A stretch of DNA of 64,000 nucleotides from an uncultured Caulobacterales bacterium (GCA_903837135.1 CAILTK010000089.1:62001-126000); one strand, 5' to 3'; shown: positions 10,671 through 20,951, counted from the stretch's first letter. The notes: generated from the letters alone by a model not told the origin. A program made the numbers and translations.

Positions 10671-10770
10671 CGCCGGGCGTCTCTTCTGAGCGCGGGCCTT
10701 CGGCGGGCCGAACTGAGAACACCGCCGAACTGAGCACAACTGTCACACACGTGTGCGAAGGGACGACGCC

Positions 10771-11379
10771 ATGGCTGCGCCCTACGAAGCCCGAAGTCGA
10801 TGGTTGGCGCAGCACGTGTTGCCGCACGAGGCGGCGATACGGTCGCGCCTGCGGTATCTGACGCGCCGGTCGGACTGCGACGTCGATGACATCGTGCAGG
10901 AGACCTACGCCATCCTGGCGCGTCTGGAGAGCGTGGAGACTATCCGCAATCCGAGGCATTACGCCCTGCAGGTCGCCACCTCGGTGTTTCTGCAGGACGT
11001 GCGACGCAAGAAGGTGGTGGCGATCGGGTCGATGTCCGACCTCGCATCGCTGGAGCCGATCGATGATCGCCCGTCTCCGGAACAGAACGTATCCGGTCGA
11101 CAGGAACTCCGGCGCGTCCAGGCTGCGATCAACCTGATGCCGTCTCAAATCCGCAAGGTGTTCTGGCTGCGCCGCGTCGAAGGCCTCTCGCAGCGCGAGA
11201 CCGCCCATCAACTCGGCCTCGCCGAGCACACGATCGAGAAGTACGTGTCCCGGGGGCTGCAAATCCTGCTCGCCCAATTTGAGCATGGCGGAAATGCGCG
11301 TGTTGATGCATCCAACTCGAAAGACACCAGGCTCGCAGCATCCGATTCAGTAGATGGTCAATCGAGAAACGGCTCGTGA
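10771..11379 (+). CDS. ECF RNA polymerase sigma factor (FecI-like), system 1
   Basis: DVDDIVQETYAILARL (region 2) and LSQRETAHQLGLAEHTIEKYVSRGL (region 4). Confidence 0.88.
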   Translation: MAAPYEARSRWLAQHVLPHEAAIRSRLRYLTRRSDCDVDDIVQETYAILARLESVETIRNPRHYALQVATSVFLQDVRRKKVVAIGSMSDLASLEPIDDRPSPEQNVSGRQELRRVQAAINLMPSQIRKVFWLRRVEGLSQRETAHQLGLAEHTIEKYVSRGLQILLAQFEHGGNARVDASNSKDTRLAASDSVDGQSRNGS

Positions 11380-12355
11380 TATCGACGCCGCCGCGCGCGA
11401 CTGGGCGGCGAAGGCGTTGCGTGGCCTTTCTGAACCGGAGCAACGGGGGCTCGATGGCTGGCTCGAGGGAGACCCCCGCCGCCTCGGCGCCTTTGTCCGG
11501 GCCCAGGCGGCTTGGATCCATGCCGAGCGCGCCACCGCCCTTGGCTCAGGCGCCGGCCTGACCGAAACCTGGGGTGAGGAGGCGGTCGGTCCTCCCCACG
11601 CCGCCGGGCGAGGCCTCGATCGTCGTGTCCTGATCGCCGGAGGCGGCGCGCTGGCGGCGTCCGTCGCCGGCGGCATGTTCCTGCTCGACCGACCCCTCTC
11701 GATCGAAAGCGGCGTGGGAGAAATCCGCAGCCTCACCCTCGCCGGCGGCTCCACGCTCACCCTCGACACGGAGACGCGCGTGACGATCGCCCGGGGATCG
11801 GGGGACCGCCTGCTCGACCTGGTCCATGGCAAGGTGTTCCTCAACATCCTCGGCGCCGGTCGCCCGTTCACGCTTTCGGTCGGCGGACTCGCCCTGCGCA
11901 TGGCGTCGGGCGCGTTCGGCCTGGAATCCCTTGGGGACGCGCCGCTGTCCGTCTTCGTCACCGCCGGCCGGCTCGCCGTCTCCCAACGCCGGGGGCTGTG
12001 GGGCCAGACCCGGGCGATCACGCTCCCCGCCAACAGCGCGTTCAGCCTGCCGGTCGGGGCGGATGTGGACACGGCGAAGGTTCGCGCCATGGACGCGGAC
12101 GATGTGGACCGGCTGCTGGCCTGGCGGGACGGCATGCTGTCCTTCGGCGACGTAGCCCTGGCGACCGCCGTCCGCGCGTTCGACCGATACGGACCCGTCC
12201 GCATCGTGATCGCCGACCCTCGCCTCGCGCAGCAGAAGGTCACGGGCCTGTTTAAGGCGAACGACCCCGATGGGTTCGCCACCGCCATCGCCTCGAGTTT
12301 CGGCGCGGCCGTCTCACGCGACGGGAACGTTCTTCGAATCTTCATAAAAAAATAG
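11354..12355 (+). CDS. FecR family anti-sigma/transmembrane regulator, system 1
   Basis: N-terminal DUF4880-like segment (AARDWAAKALRGLSEPEQRGLDGWLEGDPRRLGAFVRAQAAW), one TM, FecR-type periplasmic domain; overlaps the sigma gene. Confidence 0.88.
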   Translation: MVNRETARDIDAAARDWAAKALRGLSEPEQRGLDGWLEGDPRRLGAFVRAQAAWIHAERATALGSGAGLTETWGEEAVGPPHAAGRGLDRRVLIAGGGALAASVAGGMFLLDRPLSIESGVGEIRSLTLAGGSTLTLDTETRVTIARGSGDRLLDLVHGKVFLNILGAGRPFTLSVGGLALRMASGAFGLESLGDAPLSVFVTAGRLAVSQRRGLWGQTRAITLPANSAFSLPVGADVDTAKVRAMDADDVDRLLAWRDGMLSFGDVALATAVRAFDRYGPVRIVIADPRLAQQKVTGLFKANDPDGFATAIASSFGAAVSRDGNVLRIFIKK

Positions 12356-12441
12356 CCGCCGGCGTATCCGGAAGATCGAAGACCTCTGCATCCCTCATTC
12401 CGAAGCGGCGGCCACAGCAGGCGGCTTCGGGGGACCGCACA

Positions 12442-15400
12442 ATGAATTTCTCAGAGCTTGGGAATATCTCGAGGTTTGGCTCGGTGCTCTTGCCGGTGTT
12501 GGCCTGCATGGCGCAACCGGCCTTCGCCCAGCAACGAACGTTCGACGTTCCTGAACAACCGGCGGTGGCCGGCATCCGCGCCTTCGCAAAACAGGCGGGC
12601 GTCCAGATCGTGGCGCCGACGTCGGGGCTCGGCGACCAGAAGACTCACGGCGTCAAGGGGGCCTTCACGGTGGAGGAGGGGCTTGCGATCCTGCTCAAAG
12701 GCACCGGCCTGCAGATGGCGACGCACAGCAATGGCGTCGTCAGCCTCGCCGTCGCGCCCAAACCCGTCGCGCCGCCGGCCAAGCCGCGGCCTGGTCCGGT
12801 CAAACCTGCGGATGCGCCCGTCGGCGAAGTCGGCGGCGGGGCCGCCACGCCCGTCGAGACGGTCGTCGTCACCGGCACGCGCATCGCCCGGCCCGAGCTG
12901 CAATCGACGATGCCGATCGCGGTCATCCATTCGCAGGACGCCAAGGATTTCGCCCGCGACACCGTTTACGACGCGCTTCTCCTCAATCCGGCGATCGGGC
13001 CGGGGCTTGGGGAGATGAACTCGCTCGGGCAGGAGTACGACCAGGGCGTCGCCAACATCAACCTGCGCAACCTCGGCCCCAACCGCTCGCTGGTGCTCGT
13101 CGACGGCGAGCGTTGGGTATCGAGCGGCGCACGGACCTCGGCGGTCGACCTCAACACCATTCCCACCGCCCTGATCGACCGCTTCGAAGTGGTGACCGGC
13201 GGCGCGGCGGCCATCTACGGCGCCGACGCGGTGACCGGTGTCGTCAATGTCATCATGAAGACCAAACTGTCCGGCGTGGACATGTCCGCGACCAGCGGGA
13301 TCTCCTCGCGCGGCGACGCCAACCAGGACAACGTGTCGGTCGCGACGGGCGGTGACTACGCCGACGGGCGCGGCCATTTCGTCATCGGCGGCGACTATAC
13401 CTACACGGCGCCGCTGAGCGATGAGAGCCGCTATTCCGGCCGCGTCGCCTACTATCCGAACGCCGCCTATACCGGTCCGGGGTCCGGCGTGCCGGCGAAT
13501 CTCCTGTATACCAATATACGCCAGATAAACCGCTCGTCGGTTCCCACGTTTTGTCTTCCGAGCGGCACCGCGTGCAAGCAATGGTACCAGTTGCTGAACG
13601 GGGTGGTCACACCTGTTCCCCAGAGCAGCTATCAGGTGCTCGTCGCCGGTGAAGTCGGCGTGCAGAACGGCGGCCCCAGCAACGCGGGCAACGCCTTTGA
13701 GAACCTTCTCCTGCGGCCGGAGGCCCAAAAGGGATCGCTCTATGCGCACACCTCTTACGCCCTGACGCCCACCATAACCTGGAGCGGCATGTTCAGCTAT
13801 GCGCGCAGCGCCGACCAGGCGACGCCCGAGTGGCCGCAGATCCGCGACGACGAGCGCCCGACCAACTGGTGGGGAGGAACCACCGCCGAAATCGCCACGC
13901 TGACCAACCCCTATCTGCCGGCGTCGCTGCGGCAGTTCATGCTCGCCAACAATCTTACCTCGATCCCGCTCGACCGGACCTACCTCAATCTTCCGAGGGC
14001 GTACGAATATGACGACCGTGAGAACATCACCCTCGGCTCCAACCTCGACGGCAAACTGACGAACAGGCTCAATTGGCAGGCCTTCGTCCGCTACGGACAG
14101 GTTTCCGACGACATTGAAACCACCCACATGATCGGCAAGGCCGAATGGCTGAACGCCCGCAATACCCTCGCCGATCCGGTGACCGGACAGATCGAATGCG
14201 CGGACGCCACGGCCCGCGCGAATGGATGCCAGCCGCTCAACTTCTTCAGCACGGCGCCCTATAGCCAATCGCTGCTCAATTACCTTGAACGATCCCGCCA
14301 CGAATCCAATTTCAATTCCCTCCTGACGACCGGCGCCAGTATCAACGGAAGTCTGTTCAGCCTGCCCGCCGGCGACGTCTCCACCGCCGCGGGGTTCGAA
14401 TGGAGGCGCGAGACGCTGCGCACGCGCGACGACCCGGACACCGCCAAGCTGAAGGACGTCGTGTTCTCGCCGGGCGAAGACTACGCCTTGCATCCGGCGC
14501 TCGACGCGTCCCGCGACACCACCGAAGTGTTCGGAGAAGTGCTGGTTCCGGTGCTCAGGGACCTGCCGCTCGTCAAGCATCTGTCGGTAGAGGGCGCCTA
14601 TCGATATTCCCATTATAGCGACAGCCAGGACACCCATACCTGGAAGGCCGGCGGAACGTGGGAGCTCCTGCGCGGATTGACCTTGCGCGGAGATTATTCG
14701 CACTCCGTCCGCGTGCCTAATTTCGGCGAACTTTTCTCTCCGCCCAACACCGCGACCTACGGGAACATCCCCGACCCCTGTCAGTCCGCCTACATCAACC
14801 AGAATCCCAATTACAAAGCCAATTGTACGGCCGTCTTGAGCGGCCTGACCGTGCCGTTGCCCACCCCCAACCTCAACGCGCCGGTCGTCCACAGCGGCGG
14901 AAACCCGGACCTGACGCCGGAGACGTCCAACAGCTTCACCTATGGCGCGGTCTTCCAGCCGAGATTTGCGCCGGGATTCGACCTGACTATCGACTACTGG
15001 GACATCACGATCAGCAGCGTCATAACTCAGCTTCCCTATATTACGATCCTGAACAACTGTTATGGGGCGGCGGGTGGTCCGGGCCAATTCTATTGCAACC
15101 TGATTTCACGCGACACCCAGGGAAACGTGGTCAGCGTCCAGGCTCTCTACGAAAACCTCTCCGGCGAGCACGCCCGCGGCGTCGACTTCGGCGCGAACTA
15201 CCGGACGCCGGTGGCCGGCGGCCTGTATCGGGCCAGCTTCAACGCGACCTACCTGGCGCAGCAGACCATCGTGGCGGCGGTGGGTCAGCCCGGCGTGGAC
15301 TATGCCGGGGAGTGGGATTTTCCGCGCTTCAAATTCACCCTTCTCAACCAGTATTCGTTCGGGAAATTCTCCTTCGGGATCAACACCAGGTATATCAGTA

Positions 15401-15678
15401 GAAGCAAATACAACTCGACCGCCGTTTCCAATCAGATCTACCAGTATCCCTTCATCGGAGAGAAGATCTACAACGATCTGACGCTCACCTACCGTCCGGT
15501 CGAGCGATACGACGTGACCTTCGGCGTGAAGAATGTGGCGGACACGCAGGTGCCCCTCGAACTGCAGGCCAACAGCGTTTCTCCCCATTCCGCGGGCAGC
15601 TATTTCGGCGGCAGCGGGGCTGCGGACTATGACGCGATCGGGCGATATTTCTTCGTGAAGTTCAATGCCCACTTCTGA
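12442..15678 (+). CDS. TonB-dependent receptor with N-terminal STN (signalling) domain, system 1
   Basis: 1078 aa; signal peptide, STN-like segment (FDVPEQPAVAGIRAFAKQAGVQIVAPTSGL), VETVVVTGTRI TonB box, plug and barrel, C-terminal FVKFNAHF. Confidence 0.93.
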   Translation: MNFSELGNISRFGSVLLPVLACMAQPAFAQQRTFDVPEQPAVAGIRAFAKQAGVQIVAPTSGLGDQKTHGVKGAFTVEEGLAILLKGTGLQMATHSNGVVSLAVAPKPVAPPAKPRPGPVKPADAPVGEVGGGAATPVETVVVTGTRIARPELQSTMPIAVIHSQDAKDFARDTVYDALLLNPAIGPGLGEMNSLGQEYDQGVANINLRNLGPNRSLVLVDGERWVSSGARTSAVDLNTIPTALIDRFEVVTGGAAAIYGADAVTGVVNVIMKTKLSGVDMSATSGISSRGDANQDNVSVATGGDYADGRGHFVIGGDYTYTAPLSDESRYSGRVAYYPNAAYTGPGSGVPANLLYTNIRQINRSSVPTFCLPSGTACKQWYQLLNGVVTPVPQSSYQVLVAGEVGVQNGGPSNAGNAFENLLLRPEAQKGSLYAHTSYALTPTITWSGMFSYARSADQATPEWPQIRDDERPTNWWGGTTAEIATLTNPYLPASLRQFMLANNLTSIPLDRTYLNLPRAYEYDDRENITLGSNLDGKLTNRLNWQAFVRYGQVSDDIETTHMIGKAEWLNARNTLADPVTGQIECADATARANGCQPLNFFSTAPYSQSLLNYLERSRHESNFNSLLTTGASINGSLFSLPAGDVSTAAGFEWRRETLRTRDDPDTAKLKDVVFSPGEDYALHPALDASRDTTEVFGEVLVPVLRDLPLVKHLSVEGAYRYSHYSDSQDTHTWKAGGTWELLRGLTLRGDYSHSVRVPNFGELFSPPNTATYGNIPDPCQSAYINQNPNYKANCTAVLSGLTVPLPTPNLNAPVVHSGGNPDLTPETSNSFTYGAVFQPRFAPGFDLTIDYWDITISSVITQLPYITILNNCYGAAGGPGQFYCNLISRDTQGNVVSVQALYENLSGEHARGVDFGANYRTPVAGGLYRASFNATYLAQQTIVAAVGQPGVDYAGEWDFPRFKFTLLNQYSFGKFSFGINTRYISRSKYNSTAVSNQIYQYPFIGEKIYNDLTLTYRPVERYDVTFGVKNVADTQVPLELQANSVSPHSAGSYFGGSGAADYDAIGRYFFVKFNAHF

Positions 15679-15697
15679 AGACGCGGCCGTAAGGGGA

Positions 15698-16612
15698 ATG
15701 ACCGCAATGGCCCGTGCGCGTCGTCGGCGATGGGGCAGGGCCGCCCTGGCGGGGATCGGGGCGCTGCTGGTCGGCGGCTTCGCGCCGTCCCTGGCCGCCG
15801 AGGCGGCCAAGCCGCTCATCGTCGCCCATCGGGGCGGGGCGGCGCTGATGCCGGAGAACACCTTTCCGGCGTTCGACAACGCCGTCCGGCTCGGCGCCGA
15901 CCTGCTCGAATTCGACATGCAGATGACGGCGGACGACCAGCTCGTCATCTCCCATGACGGGACGGTCAACCCGACATTCTGCACCGCCGACCCGGGATCA
16001 GGCGTGACGCCAGGCCCGATCCGGGCGATGAGGCTGGCCGATGTCCTGAAGTTCGATTGCGGGGCGAGGCATCGCGCCATCTATCCCGCCCAGACGTCGG
16101 TCCCCGGAACGCCCATGCCGACGCCGGACGCCTTCTTCGAACGCTATGCGGGCGCGCCCGTGCAGTTCTACGGCGAAACCAAGATGCCGGGCGCCGGGGA
16201 GGGCGATGTCGATCCGGTGGCTTTCACCAGACTCGTCGCGGCGGTGGTGCGCCGATACGGGCTCGAGGACCGTTTCATCCTTCAGTCCGCGGACTATCGT
16301 ACGATCGACGCCATGCACGCGATCGATCCCCGCATCCGAACCTGCCTGCTTTATCCCTGGCTCGCCAAAACCGACTATCTCGACCTTGCCCGCAAGCACC
16401 ACGCCGTGTGCATGCTCCTGCGCCTGCAGGACGCCGACGCCGCCGAGGTCAGGCGGTTGCAAGCCGCAGGCGTGATGGTGTTTTCCGATGTCGTCGATGA
16501 CGAGGCGGGCTGGAGCCGATATCTGGCCCGCGGCGACGACGCCCTCTTCACCAACGACCCGGCGGGGCTGGCCGTCTTCCTGAAGCGCTCCCGTTCGCCC
16601 GGACGACGATAG
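15698..16612 (+). CDS. Glycerophosphodiester phosphodiesterase, secreted
   Basis: Signal peptide then LIVAHRGGAALMPENTFPAFDNAVRLGADLLEFDMQMTADDQLVISHDGTV, classic GDPD motif. Start could also be 15707. Confidence 0.92.
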   Translation: MTAMARARRRRWGRAALAGIGALLVGGFAPSLAAEAAKPLIVAHRGGAALMPENTFPAFDNAVRLGADLLEFDMQMTADDQLVISHDGTVNPTFCTADPGSGVTPGPIRAMRLADVLKFDCGARHRAIYPAQTSVPGTPMPTPDAFFERYAGAPVQFYGETKMPGAGEGDVDPVAFTRLVAAVVRRYGLEDRFILQSADYRTIDAMHAIDPRIRTCLLYPWLAKTDYLDLARKHHAVCMLLRLQDADAAEVRRLQAAGVMVFSDVVDDEAGWSRYLARGDDALFTNDPAGLAVFLKRSRSPGRR

Positions 16613-16698
16613 GCGACGACGACCTGGGATGGCGGCTTTGTGTACGCGCTGAAATCTCGTATGCCTGTGGCGGGCGGGTCGAAGAAGGTAACGGTTGA

Positions 16699-17217
16699 AT
16701 GGCGCCGCCGGACAGGCCCGCTCTGCTCTCCACCTATCTGGCGAGGCGCCCGGACCTGATCCGCTTCTTCACCGCGCGGCTCAAGTCGTCCGCGGCGGCG
16801 GAGGATCTGGTGCAGGAGATCTATCTGCGGCTCCAGCGCGCCGATCCGGGGGCCGTGCGCGACCCGACGGCCTTTCTCTATCGCACCGGATGGAACCTGA
16901 TGCTGGACCAGCTGCGCCAGCAGAGACGCGGGGCCGCGCGGGACGCGGCGTGGAGCGGGCTCGAGGTGGTCGGCGCCGGCGAGGTCGCGCTCGACCCGGC
17001 CCCGCTCGCCGATGCGGCGCTGGAGGCGAACGACCGGCTGCGCCGCCTGCTCATCCGCCTCGACACGCTTCCGGCGCAGACCCAGAGGGCTTTCCGGCTG
17101 CACAAGTTCGATGGGCTGTCGCACGCCGAGACGGCGGCGCGGCTGGGGATCTCCCGAAGCGCGGTCGAAAAGCACATCAGCGCCGCTTTGAAGCAGCTGG
17201 TGGAGGACGATCGGTGA
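16699..17217 (+). CDS. ECF RNA polymerase sigma factor (FecI-like), system 2
   Basis: AEDLVQEIYLRLQRADPGAVRDPTAFLYRTGWNLMLDQLRQQRR and LSHAETAARLGISRSAVEKHISAALKQL. Confidence 0.92.
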   Translation: MAPPDRPALLSTYLARRPDLIRFFTARLKSSAAAEDLVQEIYLRLQRADPGAVRDPTAFLYRTGWNLMLDQLRQQRRGAARDAAWSGLEVVGAGEVALDPAPLADAALEANDRLRRLLIRLDTLPAQTQRAFRLHKFDGLSHAETAARLGISRSAVEKHISAALKQLVEDDR

Positions 17218-17278
17218 GGGGGTCGTTGCGCCGTGGCGTCATAGGACGGATAGGGCTGTTCGTTTGGAGCCGGTGGCG

Positions 17279-18274
17279 ATGACCCACCAGGACGATGGGG
17301 TGAATGTGAGCGAGCTCGGAGGCGAGGCGAGCGACTGGTTCGTCCGGCTGCAGGCGGAAGACGCCGGCGCCGACGACTGGCTGGCGTTCGAGCGCTGGCT
17401 CGGCGAGGATCCGGCGCACGAGGCCGCCTTTCGCAAGGTGGAGGCCGCCTGGGTGGACCTCGACGCCGCGCCCTCCGCCGCCTCGCTCTCCGCCCATCCT
17501 GTCGGCCATACGGCGCAGATCATCCCTCTTCCGGTGCGCGCCCGGCCCGCGCGGCGACGCTGGCGCCTGCCGGTCGCCATCGCCGCGTCGGTGGCCGTCG
17601 TCGTGGGCGCCGCCGGTGTGATGACCGTGGTCTCCCCCCGCCGGGCGCCGGCGCCCGCGTCGGGTCTGGCCCGGGCCCGGGACATCCCGATTCCCGGCGG
17701 CGGTTCAATCCATGTCGACGCGGGGACGACGTTGAGCCTGCGGCGATCAGGGGCGCGGATCGAAGCCGCGATGGGTCCGGGACGGGCGCTTTTCACGGTG
17801 CCGCATGACCCACGCCGCCGCTTCATCGTCCGTGCGGGCGCGCAGACCATCACCGATATCGGCACTCGCTTCGACGTGCAGCGGGACGACATGCGCCTGC
17901 GCGTCGCGGTCGCGGACGGCGAGGTGGCGGAGTCCGACAGCGACCCCGACTACAATGTGCTCAGGGTGAGCGCCGGCCAGTCGGCGGTGAGCGGGCCGGG
18001 CGAAGGCGGCGCGCGGCTGCTCCTGGCCTCGGGTGCTCCGATCCAGAAGGTCTACGACCGGGCGACGCTCGGTCAGGTGGTCGGCGACCTGAACCGGATC
18101 TACGCCCGTCCGGTCAGACTGGCCCCGGGCTGCGCCGAACTCAGCTTCACCGGCGCCTTGATTATGGATTCACAGGACGCGGTTCTGCATAGACTGGCGG
18201 CTTTCCTGGATCTCGAGGTCGCACCGTCTCCCACCGCCGTCCTGCTCAGCAAAGCCGCTTCGACTCCCCGGTGA
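17279..18274 (+). CDS. FecR family regulator, system 2
   Basis: In ORF 17264..18274; EASDWFVRLQAEDAGADDWLAFERWLGEDPAHEAAFRKVEAAW (DUF4880), TM, FecR domain (IPGGGSIHVDAGTTLSLRRSGARIEAAMGPGRALFTV). Confidence 0.9.
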   Translation: MTHQDDGVNVSELGGEASDWFVRLQAEDAGADDWLAFERWLGEDPAHEAAFRKVEAAWVDLDAAPSAASLSAHPVGHTAQIIPLPVRARPARRRWRLPVAIAASVAVVVGAAGVMTVVSPRRAPAPASGLARARDIPIPGGGSIHVDAGTTLSLRRSGARIEAAMGPGRALFTVPHDPRRRFIVRAGAQTITDIGTRFDVQRDDMRLRVAVADGEVAESDSDPDYNVLRVSAGQSAVSGPGEGGARLLLASGAPIQKVYDRATLGQVVGDLNRIYARPVRLAPGCAELSFTGALIMDSQDAVLHRLAAFLDLEVAPSPTAVLLSKAASTPR

Positions 18275-20685
18275 TCCTGGGCCTGGGCGCCCGTGCGGCG
18301 CTGCTGCTTGCGCTCGCGGCGCCCGCGACCGCGTTCGCCGCCTCCGAGCTCAAGGGTTTCAGTATCGGGCCGGAGCGGTTGGATCGGGCCTTGATCGACT
18401 TCGCGCGGCAGGCGGGTCTCTCCCTGGCCGATCGCAGCGGGGCGGCGTGCGGATCCAGGCGGGTCGGCCTCGAGGGGCGATATACCCCGCGCGAGGCGCT
18501 GGATCGTCTGCTTCGAGACAGCGGCTGCGCCTACCGTTTCGCCGACGCTTCGGCGGTGATCGTCTATGCGGTCGCCTTGCCGTCGCCCCCCGCTCCAGCG
18601 CAAAAGGTCAGACCGCCGACGCCGTCGCCGGTAAGCGTCGAGCCCGATGAGATCACGGTGCTGGCCACGCGCCAACCGGCGCCGATCGCCCGCTCACCCT
18701 ACAGCGTCACCAAGATCGAGGCGGCGACGCTGACCGCGCTCGACATCACCGACGGCGCCGCCCTCGCGCCCCTGGTGGCCGGCATGACCGTCACCAACCT
18801 GGGGGCCGGCCGCGACAAGATCTTCCTGCGCGGCCTGTCCGACGGCGTGCTGACCGGTCGGACCCAATCCACCGTCGGCCTGTATCTCGACGATGTCGCG
18901 ATCAGCTACGACGCGCCCGACCCGGACCTGCGCCTGGTCGACATCTCCGCGGTGGAGGTCCTGCGTGGACCGCAGGGGGCCATCTATGGGTCGGGCTCGA
19001 TCGCCGGCATCGTCCAGTACCAGTCGCGCCAGCCCGATCTTAGAGACTACACCGCCGAGGTCTCAGCCGAGATCGGCGCCACCCAGGGCGGCGCGCCGAG
19101 CGCCGCGGTCGAGGGGGTTCTGAATCTGCCTCTGCTCAGCGACCGGCTCGCCCTGCGGCTGGTCGGATACCAGGAGGAGGACGGCGGCTACATCGACGAC
19201 ATGACGCTCGGGCGCAGGAACGCCGACCGGACGCGGCGGTCCGGCCTGCGCGCCATCGCGCTCCTGCATCTGGACCAGGGCTGGACCGTCAAGCTCGGCG
19301 GCGTCGTGCAAGCGCTGGATTCCGCGGACAGCCAGTACACCGCCGGCGGATCGCCCGCCTATCAGCGCGCGGCGAACCTGCTGGAGCCGCACGACAACGA
19401 CTTCAGCGAGGTCTACGCGGAGGTTTCGCGGCGGTGGCGCGGTGTGGCCTTCAAGTCGGTCACGGCGCTGATCCATCACCAGCTCGACACCCGCTACGAC
19501 GCGACCGACGCCCTGCCGCTGCTCGCTCCGGGCGTGGGCGGAATCGCCGCCTTCGACGACGGCGCGCGCAAGCACCTGTTGAGCGAGGATCTGTCCCTGG
19601 CGTCAGTGGGGGAACGGCGTCTGCAGTGGCTGATCGGCGCCTACTACCTTCGCGACAACGAAACCGATCATTCGCTGCTGAGCAGCCTCTCCAGCCCGAT
19701 GCTGGGCGCCCTCTACGGCGAAACGCGCAGGGACCTGCGGGAGGACTACGCCATCTATGGCGAGGCGACGCTGGCGCTGACGTCCAGGCTCTATCTGACC
19801 GCCGGGGCGCGACTGTTCCGGACCGATCTTCAGGTGGACTCCCGGACCGCCCCCGGCGCCGGCGCCGTCGATGTGGGCGAGCACGAGAAGGGCCTCGCGC
19901 CCAAGCTGGTGCTTCGCTACGACCTCGACCCGCGCCTGCTGGTCTACATCCAGGCGACCGAAGGCTATCGCGGCGGCGGCGCCAACACGGCGGGCCTGGC
20001 GCCGCCGTCCGCGGCGCCGACCGTGGCGGGGCAGGCCAGCCCATTCTATCGGGGCGACGAGCTCTGGAACTTCGAGGGCGGGATGAAGGCCAACGGCTGG
20101 GACGGCGCGGTCGAGGCGCATGTCGCGGTCTTCTACGACAGCTGGAGCCGGGTGCAGTCGGATCAGCTGCTGGCGTCCGGCCTTTCCTATACCGCAAATG
20201 TCGGCTCGGCCGACAACTGGGGACTGGAGGCCGAAACCGCGATCAGGCCTATGCGCGGCCTGGAGCTGCGCTCGAACCTGACGGTCAACGATCCGCACCT
20301 GGACGTCCGGGACTCGAACCTCGCGGTGTTCCGGGACGCCCTGCTTCCGGGCATCGCGCGGGTGTCGGGCGGGGGCGGCGTATTCTATACGGCGGCTCTG
20401 CCCTTGGGGCTGACGGGAGAGGCGGCGCTCCAGGCCAGCTATACCGGCCGCTCCCACGTCAGCTTCGACCCGACCGTCTCGAGCGTCATGGGCGGCTATG
20501 TCGCCACCCGCGGCGTGATCGGGGTGGGGAGGGACGGGTGGCGACTTCAGCTGACGGTGCAGAACCTCGCCAATCAGGGCGCCAACACCTTCGCCTACGG
20601 CAATCCGTTCAGTCAGCGCTTCGCCGCCCAGGTCACGCCCGAACGGCCGCGCACGGCGACCCTGCGGCTCAGCGCGAAATTCTGA
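18271..20685 (+). CDS. TonB-dependent receptor with STN domain, system 2
   Basis: 804 aa; STN segment (FSIGPERLDRALIDFARQAGLSLADRSG), EITVLATRQPAPIARSPYSVTKIEA box, VEVLRGPQGAIYGSGSIAGIVQY plug, C-terminal ATLRLSAKF; start overlaps the fecR stop (GTGA). Confidence 0.92.
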   Translation: MILGLGARAALLLALAAPATAFAASELKGFSIGPERLDRALIDFARQAGLSLADRSGAACGSRRVGLEGRYTPREALDRLLRDSGCAYRFADASAVIVYAVALPSPPAPAQKVRPPTPSPVSVEPDEITVLATRQPAPIARSPYSVTKIEAATLTALDITDGAALAPLVAGMTVTNLGAGRDKIFLRGLSDGVLTGRTQSTVGLYLDDVAISYDAPDPDLRLVDISAVEVLRGPQGAIYGSGSIAGIVQYQSRQPDLRDYTAEVSAEIGATQGGAPSAAVEGVLNLPLLSDRLALRLVGYQEEDGGYIDDMTLGRRNADRTRRSGLRAIALLHLDQGWTVKLGGVVQALDSADSQYTAGGSPAYQRAANLLEPHDNDFSEVYAEVSRRWRGVAFKSVTALIHHQLDTRYDATDALPLLAPGVGGIAAFDDGARKHLLSEDLSLASVGERRLQWLIGAYYLRDNETDHSLLSSLSSPMLGALYGETRRDLREDYAIYGEATLALTSRLYLTAGARLFRTDLQVDSRTAPGAGAVDVGEHEKGLAPKLVLRYDLDPRLLVYIQATEGYRGGGANTAGLAPPSAAPTVAGQASPFYRGDELWNFEGGMKANGWDGAVEAHVAVFYDSWSRVQSDQLLASGLSYTANVGSADNWGLEAETAIRPMRGLELRSNLTVNDPHLDVRDSNLAVFRDALLPGIARVSGGGGVFYTAALPLGLTGEAALQASYTGRSHVSFDPTVSSVMGGYVATRGVIGVGRDGWRLQLTVQNLANQGANTFAYGNPFSQRFAAQVTPERPRTATLRLSAKF

Positions 20686-20762
20686 TTTCGCAGGACGGTC
20701 GAGGCTGAGGGGCCGGCGTCGCCGCGGCGTCACTCCTGTGTCACCGCGTGTGGGAGGCGTGA

Positions 20763-20951
20763 ATGTCGATCCGTCAGTTCGTGGACGCCGGGCGAGCGCC
20801 GGACGCCGGGCGGCGATCCGCGGGCCCCCTTTCCACCCTGCGGCGGCTCGCGCTGGGGCTCGCGCTGTTGACCGCCATGACCGGACTGGCCGGCGCCTGG
20901 CTGCGCTTCGAACTCCCCGCCGCGATGGACGGCTATACCCTCAGCGACTAG
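20763..20951 (+). CDS. Small single-TM hypothetical protein (62 aa), possibly a remnant
   Basis: RBS-like GGGAGGCG before [65 protein letters not shown]; one hydrophobic helix. Confidence 0.4.
   Translation: MSIRQFVDAGRAPDAGRRSAGPLSTLRRLALGLALLTAMTGLAGAWLRFELPAAMDGYTLSD

Noticed and set aside
9024-10739. 571-aa minus-strand ORF
   Set aside because: Charged, low-complexity antisense of the GT87-like gene.
12451-15087. 878-aa minus-strand ORF
   Set aside because: Antisense of the TonB receptor.
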